A stretch of DNA of 64,000 bases from Methanobacteriota archaeon (GTDB taxonomy: Archaea > Thermoplasmatota > Poseidoniia > Poseidoniales > Poseidoniaceae). The DNA lies in contig PBET01000025.1 in assembly GCA_002719815.1 (NCBI GenBank), positions 1 through 64,000 of the forward strand. The letters are read 5' to 3'. Of the stretch, positions 1-10,300 are shown in pieces. Each line of letters begins with the position of its first letter. Position 1 is the first letter of the stretch. A program made the position numbers and the translations under genes. Under the pieces are notes generated by a model. It did not search any database, was not told the origin of the DNA, and saw only the letters and a list, made by a program, of their open reading frames with translations.

Positions 1-66
1 ATCAACGTCCGCATGCAGGAACCCATGAGCCGCTTTCGCCGCCCCAAGGCATTCAGCCCACCATAA
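1..66 (+). CDS. Possible C-terminal end of a CDS entering from the left edge (...INVRMQEPMSRFRRPKAFSPP*)
   Basis: Frame 1 is open from base 1 to TAA at 64-66; too short to identify. Confidence 0.25.
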   Translation: MNVRMQEPMSRFRRPKAFSPP

Positions 67-156
67 AGACGATTTGTGGTACAGGGTACGCCTAGCTCCC
101 CACCTATCCCATACAATCCTACAACTGACTCTATTTCAACCAAACGATGGTGCTGG

Positions 157-561
157 TCAAGCCTGTTCTTCGTATTTTGATGGACATGAAGTCTTGATGA
201 CATCCGCTTCAATGGTAAAGATTCCATCTGATGAACGGAAGATTCCCTCTGCATAGACCGTTCGGTTATCCCCCAGACCATTGGAGATTGAGCCGGCATT
301 TGAGTAATCGATGAGGAGATCGAAATCAGAACCTTCTAAGATAAATGTCATCGTTGATTCATTGATGCTTCCATCACGAATTTCTCCACGGACTGCAACT
401 TCTTTGTCAAGATGTTTTGATTTATCATCAATTAGTTCATCCACAGTAAGCGTTGGCTGAGGTGCCTGCAAGAATATCGTTCCTAAGACGGCTATTGTAA
501 CCAACCCCCCGATCAATAAAAGTCGGTTACGATAGGACAGCATACTATCAAATCCTTCCAA
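157..561 (-). CDS. CcmE-like cytochrome c maturation haem chaperone (N-terminal TM plus OB-fold), CxxxY variant
   Basis: 134 aa; N-terminal hydrophobic segment, OB-fold-like 'KEVAVRGEIRDGSI...LLIDYSNAG...VYAEGIF', C-terminal 'SCPSKYEEQA'. Confidence 0.6.
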   Translation of the reverse strand: MEGFDSMLSYRNRLLLIGGLVTIAVLGTIFLQAPQPTLTVDELIDDKSKHLDKEVAVRGEIRDGSINESTMTFILEGSDFDLLIDYSNAGSISNGLGDNRTVYAEGIFRSSDGIFTIEADVIKTSCPSKYEEQA

Positions 562-595
562 TCATCGTCTCTATTTCAACATCTGCTCTTGGAAA

Positions 596-1708
596 TTATT
601 TGTTCGCCGAACCTATAGCTTCTGAAATCGAGGAGAAGCCTGATGCTTTCATCCGTTTGTGCAATCCGTGAACAATTGCTTTTGTTAGCCCAGGCCCCTC
701 GAAAACAAAGCCTGCATAGGCTTGGATGAGCGTTGCTCCCGCTGTGATTTTCTCATAAGCATCATCTGCATTCATGATACCACCAACGCCCACGATTGGG
801 AGCGTTCCGTTGGTGTATGCATAGATATGACGAATCATCTCCGTACTTTGCTGACGTAGTGGTACACCAGAACAACCACCCTGTTCATTGTAGACCTTAT
901 GAATTTCATTGGGACGTTGCAATGTTGTATTCGTGGCAACAATGCCGTCAATTCCACAGGACATTGCCATATCAAGAATCGAGTTGAGTTCTTCAGTGGT
1001 CAAGTCCGGTGCAACCTTGATAAGAAGCGGTTTTTCGGATGCATTGTTTTGTTCTGAACACAAACGATTGGCCTGTTGACATTCTGTCAAAATTCCTTTC
1101 AGATGATCTCCATGTTGGAGTTCACGAAGTCCCGGTGTATTCGGAGATGAGACGTTGATGACAAACAGATCAATGAACGGCCAGAGACGTGTGAGAGATG
1201 TAGCATAATCGTCTTTCGCTTCGTCAAGAGGCGTACGTTTGGATTTCCCGAGATTCGCCCAAATTGGAATGGATTGGCTCCCTGCCTTATGGAGACGCTG
1301 AACAATCTTCTCGCTACCAGGATTGTTGAAGCCCATGCGATTGACGAGCGCACGATCACGTCCATGGCGAAACATACGAGGTTTGGGATTTCCTTCTTGT
1401 TCCAACATTGTTACGCCACCAATTTCTGCGAATGCAAGACCAACTGATTCCCAACCTCTAAGCGCTTCAGCACGTTTATCCATGCCTGCAGCCAAACCAA
1501 ATGGGTGGCTAAATTGCAAACCAAAACACGAGGTTTGTAGTTGCTTTTTTGGCTTGTAAATCAAACGAAGCATCCCTCGAAAAAGAGGATTTGATGAGGC
1601 GAGTCGAAGCAAAAGCAATGAGCGTGAATGAGCTTTCTCAGAGTCTTGAAGGGCCAAAAGAGGTCTCGAAAACCAGCGAAAGAGCCTGCCCATGTAGTAA
1701 TGCTTCAA
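596..1708 (-). CDS. pyrD: Dihydroorotate dehydrogenase, class 2 (quinone-dependent)
   Basis: 'NPLFRGMLRLIYKP', 'HPFGLAAGMDKRAEAL', 'NRMGFNNPGSE', 'VINVSSPNTPGLRELQ', 'LIKVAPDLT', 'GVGGIMNADDAYEKI' are typical of class 2 DHODH. Confidence 0.93.
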   Translation of the reverse strand: MKHYYMGRLFRWFSRPLLALQDSEKAHSRSLLLLRLASSNPLFRGMLRLIYKPKKQLQTSCFGLQFSHPFGLAAGMDKRAEALRGWESVGLAFAEIGGVTMLEQEGNPKPRMFRHGRDRALVNRMGFNNPGSEKIVQRLHKAGSQSIPIWANLGKSKRTPLDEAKDDYATSLTRLWPFIDLFVINVSSPNTPGLRELQHGDHLKGILTECQQANRLCSEQNNASEKPLLIKVAPDLTTEELNSILDMAMSCGIDGIVATNTTLQRPNEIHKVYNEQGGCSGVPLRQQSTEMIRHIYAYTNGTLPIVGVGGIMNADDAYEKITAGATLIQAYAGFVFEGPGLTKAIVHGLHKRMKASGFSSISEAIGSANK

Positions 1709-1745
1709 CCGATATCCTTCAATCCTTGCGCTTCATAGCGCCATC

Positions 1746-2162
1746 ATGGAGGAGAATTCAGCCCATTGGCTCGCCGTTCGAGAAGCGGCTCGTCGTTTGT
1801 TGGTTGAGACCGATTTGAACATCAGCGTGCCATCTTCATCCATCGGCCAATGGCACAGGCTCATCCTCAACATGGGTGATGCTATGCCACAACGGTTAAC
1901 CTTTCCAGCGATTATCGAAGGTCCCTTTTCAGTCAGGAAGGAAGACGCTCTCCTTTTCGATTTGAACCTCAAAGAACCCGTTGATATAGCGCAATTGTGG
2001 TTGCCATTTGACGCCTCTGAACTCATGCAGGATCTTCTCCAAATGTGTTCTGAATTATTGCTTGCAGGTTATCCAGGATGCAGTGGTTGTGGGTATCGTG
2101 ATGAAGAACAACCATGGGATGAAATTGCTCACCGGAAAAGGGTCTCAAAATTGGGCGAATAA
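1746..2162 (+). CDS. Hypothetical protein
   Basis: 138-aa ORF divergent from pyrD and upstream of the topoisomerase; no family recognised. Confidence 0.55.
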   Translation: MEENSAHWLAVREAARRLLVETDLNISVPSSSIGQWHRLILNMGDAMPQRLTFPAIIEGPFSVRKEDALLFDLNLKEPVDIAQLWLPFDASELMQDLLQMCSELLLAGYPGCSGCGYRDEEQPWDEIAHRKRVSKLGE

Positions 2163-2239
2163 ATTCAGATAACATATGTTATCTGTTTAATTTCAAGTCT
2201 GGCGAGCCTTCAAGTATTGTCGACAAACGCATTGAAAAC

Positions 2240-4966
2240 ATGAGCATTGTCGTCCTCGCTGAGAAACCAAGTGTCGCCGAAGATATTGCTAAAATGCTCA
2301 ACATCACAAAAAAAGAAGCAACACATTGGCATAGCGAAGATATTGTCGTAACATGGGCAGTTGGCCACATGCTCGAGCTGAAGTACATCGATGATTACGA
2401 CCCCACGTTCAAAAATTGGCGAAAAACAGCAGCAGAGTTGCCATTCATTCCTGAAAAATTTGAATTCAAACCAAAATCGGGCTCAACAAGAAAGCAGTTA
2501 ACTGCCATCAAGAAATTAATGTCGAATAAAGAAGTCACAGAAATTGTCAATGCATGTGATGCTGCACGGGAAGGAGAGCTTATTTTCCAAACCATTTATC
2601 ATTATTCCAAATCAAAATCGCCCGTTTCCCGTATGTGGTTGCAATCGATGACCAAAGAAGCGATTCAACGAGCTTGGGACGAACGTAAATCCGGTGATGA
2701 ATATCAAAACCTAGCCGATGCAGCGTACAGCCGTAGCGAAGCAGATTGGCTCATTGGAATGAATGGTTCCCGAATTGCAGAGGTTTTTCTTCCAAAGAAG
2801 CGCACTGAACGAATTTCATTGGGTCGAGTACAAACGGCTACGCTTGCAATTCTCGTGGATCACGAACTTGAAATCTTGAAGCATGAGTCCACTCCATTTT
2901 GGGTACTGACAGCACAATTTGAAGGAACTGATAGTTCATGGAACGGTCGGTGGGAAGGAGGGGAATCTACTGAAGATACCAAGCCCCATTGGATTCTGAC
3001 GTTGGAAGACAAAGAACGCATTCAAGCCCTCATTGATTCAGGTGAAAAAGCCGTTGTGACAGAGAAAGTTTCAACAAGCAAAGAACGACCTCCATTGAAT
3101 TTTGATTTAACAACACTCCAACGACAAGCCAACTCGATGTTCTCATGGCCAGCGAAAAGAACACTGAACGTAGCACAGGCATTGTATGAACGGCACAAAC
3201 TGACGACATATCCACGTACTGATTCACGATTCCTTCCAACCGACATGAAAGACACCATCAATGCAACGTTGACCAATTTAGGACAACTCGACGAAATGGG
3301 GGGATTCATTCAGAACCTAACAAGCAACGGTTTGCAAAACGTTTCACGTAATTTCAACGATGCAAAGGTCAGTGATCACTTTGCCATCATTCCAACGGGC
3401 AATTTACCAACTCAGGCACTTTCGAAGGATGAGCAACGCTTGTACAACATGATCGTTCGCAACTTTATCGCATCATGGTACGGGCAATCTGTCATCGAAA
3501 AACAAAAGCGAACTGCAAACCTCGGTGGCGAGATTTTCAACAAGGAAGCTCAGCAATATACCACACTTGGTTGGAGAGAAGTCGTACCCAAGAATCTCAG
3601 CCATCCAGAAGGATGGGGGACAATTTCTGTTGATAACCCGCATGCGAGTATTTCTTCACATGAATGGAGTGAAGAAAAATCAAAACCGCCAACGAGGATC
3701 AAAGAAGCACGACTCCTTTCACTCATGGAAAAAGCAGGAAAGGACATCGAAGACGAGGATTTGGCAGAAGCCATGGCAGGAAAAGGCCTTGGAACACCAG
3801 CAACACGGGCAGATACGATCGAAAAATTACTTTCCAGAGGTTACATTTCTCGTCAACAATCAGGTGCTCTCAATGCCACACCTCATGGCATTCGAATCAT
3901 CGAAATATTGCGACGAATTCCAGTTGAATGGATTACTTCAGCCGAACTTACTGGCGAGATGGAATCATCTCTCACCGCCGTGCAAAAAGGAGAACTTTCT
4001 GCCAGCGAATACATGAATAAGATTGTTCAACAAACACAGGAACTCGTGCAACGAATACGTGATCATGACCGTAGCAAATTGTTCGAAAACGATCAATCAA
4101 TCGGCACCTGTCCTCTGTGTGGTTCAAAGGTAATCGAAACCGCATTGTCATACCCTTGCGAGAAAAACGAAGGAAAGGACAAAGGATGCTCTTTCGTATT
4201 GTGGAAAGATACCAGTGGGCGATGGTTTGATCGGCAAACAGCAACAAAATTATTGGAAAATCGAGAGATGAACGATCTGCACGGATTCTTCAATCGAAAT
4301 GGTGAAACATACGAAACATCAATCGTCCTTTCCGATGAAGGCAAAGTCACTTCAGCAAAATCAACCGGTAATCGATCGAATCCAACCGATGAAGCGTTGG
4401 GGCCGTGCCCTACATGCCACGGAACAATCCGTGAAACAGATACGCACTATGCCTGCGACCAAGAGGCGTGTAAGTTTGCTGGCATTGGTAAAGTCATCTG
4501 CAAGCGCACCATCAAACCTGAAGAAGCAAAAGCAATCATTGTCGATGGTAAATCTCCTCTAATCGACGATTTTATTTCTCGACGTGGCCGGCCTTTCAAG
4601 GCGTTTCTTGTACTTGAAGGAACAAAGGTTGGATTTGAATTCCCACCGAGAGAAGCTGCTGCCGATGCACGCAGATTTGAAGTTCAACCAGGCGTTGTAG
4701 CAATATGCCCAAAATTTGGTGCTGAAATTTATGAAACTGAGACACATTTCAGACCTAGAAGCAGTGCAACTGGCTGTAAAATCGATATTCCTCGAGAGAT
4801 ATCCAAGCGAGAGATCACCCGCGAAGAAGCAAAAGAACTCATCGAAAAAGGACAAATTGGTCCTTTCGATGATCTCATCGCAAAAAAGACAGGAAACCCA
4901 TACACAGCGATTCTCTATTTGAAGAAGAATCAACGGATAGGATATCGCTTTGCTAAGCGAGAGTGA
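2240..4966 (+). CDS. topB: Type IA DNA topoisomerase, topoisomerase III (TopB)-like, with C-terminal zinc-ribbon/topoisomerase repeats
   Basis: Toprim 'VVLAEKPSVAEDIA', 'NACDAAREGELIF', catalytic 'TTYPRTDSRFLP', 'GLGTPATRADTIEKL', C-terminal 'CPLCGS...CEKN...C' and 'CPTCHG...CDQEAC'. Confidence 0.93.
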   Translation: MSIVVLAEKPSVAEDIAKMLNITKKEATHWHSEDIVVTWAVGHMLELKYIDDYDPTFKNWRKTAAELPFIPEKFEFKPKSGSTRKQLTAIKKLMSNKEVTEIVNACDAAREGELIFQTIYHYSKSKSPVSRMWLQSMTKEAIQRAWDERKSGDEYQNLADAAYSRSEADWLIGMNGSRIAEVFLPKKRTERISLGRVQTATLAILVDHELEILKHESTPFWVLTAQFEGTDSSWNGRWEGGESTEDTKPHWILTLEDKERIQALIDSGEKAVVTEKVSTSKERPPLNFDLTTLQRQANSMFSWPAKRTLNVAQALYERHKLTTYPRTDSRFLPTDMKDTINATLTNLGQLDEMGGFIQNLTSNGLQNVSRNFNDAKVSDHFAIIPTGNLPTQALSKDEQRLYNMIVRNFIASWYGQSVIEKQKRTANLGGEIFNKEAQQYTTLGWREVVPKNLSHPEGWGTISVDNPHASISSHEWSEEKSKPPTRIKEARLLSLMEKAGKDIEDEDLAEAMAGKGLGTPATRADTIEKLLSRGYISRQQSGALNATPHGIRIIEILRRIPVEWITSAELTGEMESSLTAVQKGELSASEYMNKIVQQTQELVQRIRDHDRSKLFENDQSIGTCPLCGSKVIETALSYPCEKNEGKDKGCSFVLWKDTSGRWFDRQTATKLLENREMNDLHGFFNRNGETYETSIVLSDEGKVTSAKSTGNRSNPTDEALGPCPTCHGTIRETDTHYACDQEACKFAGIGKVICKRTIKPEEAKAIIVDGKSPLIDDFISRRGRPFKAFLVLEGTKVGFEFPPREAAADARRFEVQPGVVAICPKFGAEIYETETHFRPRSSATGCKIDIPREISKREITREEAKELIEKGQIGPFDDLIAKKTGNPYTAILYLKKNQRIGYRFAKRE

Positions 4967-5006
4967 AAGAAGAAACTTCTTGAAGTTCAGTCTGTGGTAG
5001 GCAAAC

Positions 5007-6224
5007 ATGGACATCGACTATGATGTGATTATCATCGGAGCCGGTCCGGTTGGCGGATATACTGCCCGACTTCTCTGTGAACGTGGCCTCTCCGTTGTGA
5101 TGGTAGAGGAGCACAACGAAGTTGGTCGGCCATTCCAATGTGCGGGACTTGTGACACCAAGCGCAATGGATGCAGTTGAAGCATACGATACAGTCGTGGA
5201 AGATGTCGATGGAGCACTCATTCATGGACCCTCAGGAACACTTGTCCCCGTCGGCAGGCAAGGTGAATTACGCACATACGTCGTTTGTCGTAAACGATTC
5301 GATCAAACAGTCGTCCAACAAGGCCTCGAGGCTGGTGCAGATCTCCTCCTTGAATCTCAGCCTACATCGGCTGAGGTCACACCTGATGGCGTAGAAATTG
5401 AAATCATCAACCAACGAACCAAAGAAACAAGAATACTTCGTTCAAAATTACTCATTGGTTGTGATGGTGCACATTCTTGGGTGCGACGTCGTTTCAAAAT
5501 GGGATATCCAAAGGAAATGATGGTTGGATTCCAAACCGAAGTCGTAGGTTATCAAGGCAAAGAAGGATGGCTCGAAATGTACAGCGGTTCAGAAATTGCA
5601 CCTGGCTTTTTTGCTTGGGTCATACCGTCTGGTAACGGTACACATCGAATTGGCCTTTGGTCGAAAGCGGATTTACTTGATGGACGAACAGTTCTTGATT
5701 GTTACAACGATTTACTCAAGCATCCACTTTGGAAAGATCGATTTGAGAACATCATCGAAACTGCACGATATTGTGGCCCAGTCCCATCAGGAATGATTCG
5801 CAGACCGTTCAAGGATCGAGTGATGGTCATTGGTGATGCTGCAGGAATGGCTAAACCTACAACTGGTGGTGGACTTGGACCAGGTTTCAAGCAAATTTCC
5901 TCTATTGCGGATAAACTCGTTGAACGAATTAATGCCGACCAACTTACAGAAAAAGATCTCAAAGCAGTCACAAAATCATCATGGCCCAAGATGAAGAAAG
6001 AACAGGATCGAGCACGAGCATTGCGTGATCTTCTCGTTTCAACAAGAACCGATGAGGAATTGGACGAACACTTCGCGAATTTTGCTAAACCTGAAGTCAT
6101 CTCATTGATCAACGAAATCGGTGATATCGAAAAGCCAGTGCCTCTTGGTTTGGCTTTGTTAAAGAAAGTCCCTGCTTTCCGCAAACTCGCACTGCAAGCT
6201 GGTGTAAAACTGCTATTTTCCTGA
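5007..6224 (+). CDS. Geranylgeranyl reductase family FAD-dependent oxidoreductase (archaeal lipid saturation)
   Basis: 'YDVIIIGAGPVGGYTARLLCERG' Rossmann motif, 'GRPFQCAGLVTP', 'LLIGCDGAHSWVRR', 'VMVIGDAAGMAKPTTGGGLGPG'. Confidence 0.9.
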   Translation: MDIDYDVIIIGAGPVGGYTARLLCERGLSVVMVEEHNEVGRPFQCAGLVTPSAMDAVEAYDTVVEDVDGALIHGPSGTLVPVGRQGELRTYVVCRKRFDQTVVQQGLEAGADLLLESQPTSAEVTPDGVEIEIINQRTKETRILRSKLLIGCDGAHSWVRRRFKMGYPKEMMVGFQTEVVGYQGKEGWLEMYSGSEIAPGFFAWVIPSGNGTHRIGLWSKADLLDGRTVLDCYNDLLKHPLWKDRFENIIETARYCGPVPSGMIRRPFKDRVMVIGDAAGMAKPTTGGGLGPGFKQISSIADKLVERINADQLTEKDLKAVTKSSWPKMKKEQDRARALRDLLVSTRTDEELDEHFANFAKPEVISLINEIGDIEKPVPLGLALLKKVPAFRKLALQAGVKLLFS

Positions 6225-6233
6225 GGTCGAACA

Positions 6234-7367
6234 ATGCCAAAATGGACGATTCTTCATCTCGTGAGATATCCACCTTTTGATGATAAACGTCTTCACGCTA
6301 AGGAAGTTCCAATTTTTGAGAAAATTATCGAAACAAATGTTCGTGACGAAGAGTTGCAAAATACATTACCACCATACACAATAAAGAGTGAAGAAGGTTG
6401 GATAATTGAACGAAAGATCATCAATGCTGAAGGGGAAGAATTCAAGCAAAACACAGCCTGCAGAAAGGAACACCGTCCATTTGTACAACTCATTGAAAAG
6501 CAGCGAAAAGGCTGGTATATTCTTCCTAATCGATTGCATGGATATGCTCGACAAATGATCAACATCGCTGTAATTTTTCTCCTAAGCACACTGGTTTATC
6601 TGTTCCTTGAACCTTTATTGAGCGCAATGGGAGTACCAAGTTTTGGAACGAATAGTATGCAAATTGGGCTACTGGATTATCCAATTTTGAGTGTAATCGT
6701 TGTTCCGATTCTCATGTTGCCAATCGTTTTGCGCCTGATTGCTAATTTTGTTGATTTGAAGCGACAACAAGATTTCTTTCGCAAGCCAATATCTCAGCCA
6801 ATAATCAGTTTCGATGCAGATATTGTAAGTGGAAAGGCACTCTCTGGAACAATTAAGCTACCTGAAAAGATGGATGACTGGAAATCGATGTCAGCTCATT
6901 GGCACGTTGGAACGTTACCTCCTGCACGAGAAGCTCTGATTGAAATTTCAGAGAGCGAAGAAGGCGCACAACCGCCGGTTGGACTTTCAACAGCCTTGCC
7001 TCATCACTGGGAGTCAGGACTTGACGACGGTACTGCTGGTGGAGAAGATTCACCCATCGAGCGAAAAGATATCCAAGGCGGCGTCTTTTTGCGTCCTATG
7101 CGGTTTTCAGAGGAGGGTGGAGAATCGAAGATTGGTGATGATGGAAGTTTCAGTATTGATCCTCCACAGAAAGTATGGCCTGGCACGGTGAATTCTCCTC
7201 TCCATCGAATACATTGGGAGTTTATTCTCAAGATTAAACGCCACAATAAGATGCCACTTCTATGGGTTTGTCCAGTTTTTGTCGAATTTCCAGATGAAAT
7301 TTGTGAACTGACCGATCTGTCCCTCAATGATCCCCGTACAGAACAATTCTACATCGGACGACGTTAG
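6234..7367 (+). CDS. Hypothetical membrane protein with two central TM segments
   Basis: Starts 10 bp after the geranylgeranyl reductase stop; hydrophobic stretches 'MINIAVIFLLSTLVYLFLEPLL' and 'YPILSVIVVPILMLPIVL'. Confidence 0.7.
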   Translation: MPKWTILHLVRYPPFDDKRLHAKEVPIFEKIIETNVRDEELQNTLPPYTIKSEEGWIIERKIINAEGEEFKQNTACRKEHRPFVQLIEKQRKGWYILPNRLHGYARQMINIAVIFLLSTLVYLFLEPLLSAMGVPSFGTNSMQIGLLDYPILSVIVVPILMLPIVLRLIANFVDLKRQQDFFRKPISQPIISFDADIVSGKALSGTIKLPEKMDDWKSMSAHWHVGTLPPAREALIEISESEEGAQPPVGLSTALPHHWESGLDDGTAGGEDSPIERKDIQGGVFLRPMRFSEEGGESKIGDDGSFSIDPPQKVWPGTVNSPLHRIHWEFILKIKRHNKMPLLWVCPVFVEFPDEICELTDLSLNDPRTEQFYIGRR

Positions 7368-7396
7368 GTTCATGGTCTCAACGAGGATGTAGCGTC

Positions 7397-10300
7397 ATGT
7401 CCAAGCGGTCGCTTTCAGCAGTCTTCCTCGCCCTCTTGATGTTGTCCGGTTGTTTTGCAAGCAACGATTCAAGTAGCGCAACCGATGAAGAGACGCCTGT
7501 TGTTATCCCTTACACAATTAATGCATCATGGGATATTCAACCATTCACTGCTGAAATTGGAGGGATTATTGATACAACGATATTACTCGAAACCAACGGA
7601 GTTGGCACATATACAACCGACGCACAAATACTCCATGACGGTCAACCAGTATCGACAGAATTCTGGAGTGTTACAGAAAAACCAACGTACATCTCTATCA
7701 TCCTTTTACCAAATAAACCAGGAGAATACAACATTGATGTAACGATTTATCCATCTGAGGGCGATTCGCTTACTCTCCAACAAACCATTGACGTCCCTGT
7801 TCCTGATGAGGGTACAACTTCCCTCATAGCACCACAGTACATTGTTGCTGAATCTTCGATGATTGTGCTCACAGGCCAAGTATTGCATGAGTCAATCGAA
7901 TCTTGTATTGCACAAATTACGATTCCGGATGAAACCTCATTGCTTGAAACCAATCAACTTCCAATTCAACAAGATGGAACATTTAGCTATGTGCTAACCG
8001 AATTGGATACAAGAGCAGAATCTTTTGTGGTCTCTACAACGGCCCAGTGTGGACTGTATACACAAACGGAAGATTATCGAAATACAACCATCATCATCGA
8101 AGCAAACGATGATCAAGATGGTGATGGTATTCTCGATGAATTAGATGATTGTCCAAATGGGATTGGGGAATCTGATGGGTGGGCATCGAATGCTCAGAGC
8201 GATGTCGATCAAGATGGCTGTCGGGATTTTGATGAGGATCTCGATGACGACAATGATGGAATCTTAGACTCTGACGATGGTTGCGTATCACCGATTGGAT
8301 GGATAAGCACAGTCGAAAATGACAAGGATCAGGATGGTTGTCATGATGATACCAATGATGACGATGATGATGGTGATGGAATTCTCGATGTTGATGATGC
8401 CTGTCTGGACGGGGAAATTAACTGGGATTCGAATCTTTACAATGATTGGGATCAAGATGGTTGCAATGACCTTCTTGAAGACAATGATGATGATAATGAT
8501 GGTGAAAATGATGCAACAGACGTGTGTCCAAAAGGTCGTTCAAATTGGATAAATGATCGAACTCCATTGACCGATTTTGATATGGATGGTTGTTATGATT
8601 CAACCGAAGATTTTGATGATGACAATGACAGTGTTAACGATGTCAATGCGACAGGTGCAACATTGGACCTCTGTCCAACAACGCCACTCGGTGCACTCGA
8701 TGTCGATGAATTTGGTTGTGCTGCCATCGAACGAGACACAGATGGCGATTCGGTCAACGACCTCATTGATGAATGTGAAGGAACACCGAGTGGCTTACAA
8801 GTGAATGCAGTCGGATGCGCAGATCTTGACAATGATGGTGTGTTTGCAAACGTCGATATTTGTGCGAATAGTCCACAGCGTTGGACCATTGATGCGGATG
8901 GATGCGCAATCAACCAGAAACCAGTTCAATGGACCTCGGGTACAAGTGTTTCAGGACCAATGGATATTGTTCCTACATTCACCGTCCCCACACTTGATGG
9001 GACATTCACGTTCCAGAACAAATGGACTGGAAACGATGTATACCTCTTCATGTTCAAATATACGGATGGAAGTGGGAACTCAAATTCAGGAACATGGTCA
9101 ACCAACCCTGGAACCTTTATTCGAAACTTACCGGAGAACACACATTTGTTCTATGGTTCATTTGATTCATCATACCACAACGACGTTCTCTCCAGAAAGA
9201 GTGATGTCGAAGCTCGATTGAATCCGAGCGAAGAAGAACAATGGGATGGTCGCATTCATTACATTGACATGGATGCAAGCAATATTCAGGGCGGATTGGG
9301 CCAGATGATTTCGAGCTTTAACAGCCCCTTCTTCATGGGAATTGATCGATTCCAAAGAGCCAGAGATACTGGATCAATTTACGCATGGGTCTCTCAGTCA
9401 AACGATCCGTTTCACTATACCTACGAACCACATCAGTGGAATGCAGAATTTGAACCCGAAATTCGTATGCAAGACGATGGAATCGATGTTGTAACCTTGT
9501 ATGATTTCGAGCGTCACGCTGGTGGCTGGGGTGCAAACCATAATTCGTACCGAAATGCGTCATTTACAATGCCGAACAATATGAGTTCATACGATACCCT
9601 CGAGGTTTTCCACGAGCATGCGTGCGAGGAGCGAAGCAATCGATATCAGAAGAGCGATGGTTCCTATGGTGGATGTCACGAATGGGATTATTTGGCACAC
9701 CTCTACATCTGTGATGCGGACAATTCTTCGATCTGTGGCACTGAATTTATGCGATGGATTACAACATATGGACGAGAAGGTCGCTGGTTGACTGACATTA
9801 GCCCTTATCTGTTCATGCTCGAGGACGATCAGGAACGAAGATTCCGGTACAAGGGTGCGAATAAGGGTGATATGACAATCAAATTCCTCTTCTCGAATTG
9901 GGGCAGTGGAGAGCGTGCATTCGATGCAGAATTTGGATTCACAGGAGGCCAATTTGATGGCACATACAATAACGAGAGTCGCTACGTACGGAGCCTCAAT
10001 TTCACTGTTCCAGATAATACAACTCGTGTTGAAATTGTGGCCACGATTACTGGACATGGATTCCAAAAGGATGATGCGAATTGTGCAGAATTCTGCGACC
10101 ATCAGCACCATTACTACATGGGATCGAATCATGTGTATGAATGGCATCCAATCGTATACTCAAGTACGGGATGTGAAAATGAAGTCAACAATGGCGTCGT
10201 AGCAAACCAGTATGGCTCATGGCCATACGGACGTGCAGGATGGTGTGCAGGACAAGATGTCAAACAATGGAGTCATGATATCACTTCGTGGGTTGACATG

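Noticed and set aside
1-100. Minus-strand sequence GGGCTGAATGCCTTGGGGCGGCGAAAGCGG considered as an rRNA/RNase P/SRP RNA fragment
   Set aside because: No consistent match to conserved core motifs; an open plus-strand reading frame ending at 66 is a simpler explanation.
8094-8603. Antisense and out-of-frame ORFs rich in His/Asp/Met across the repeat region
   Set aside because: Shadow ORFs created by the GAT/GAC-rich repeats of the real CDS.
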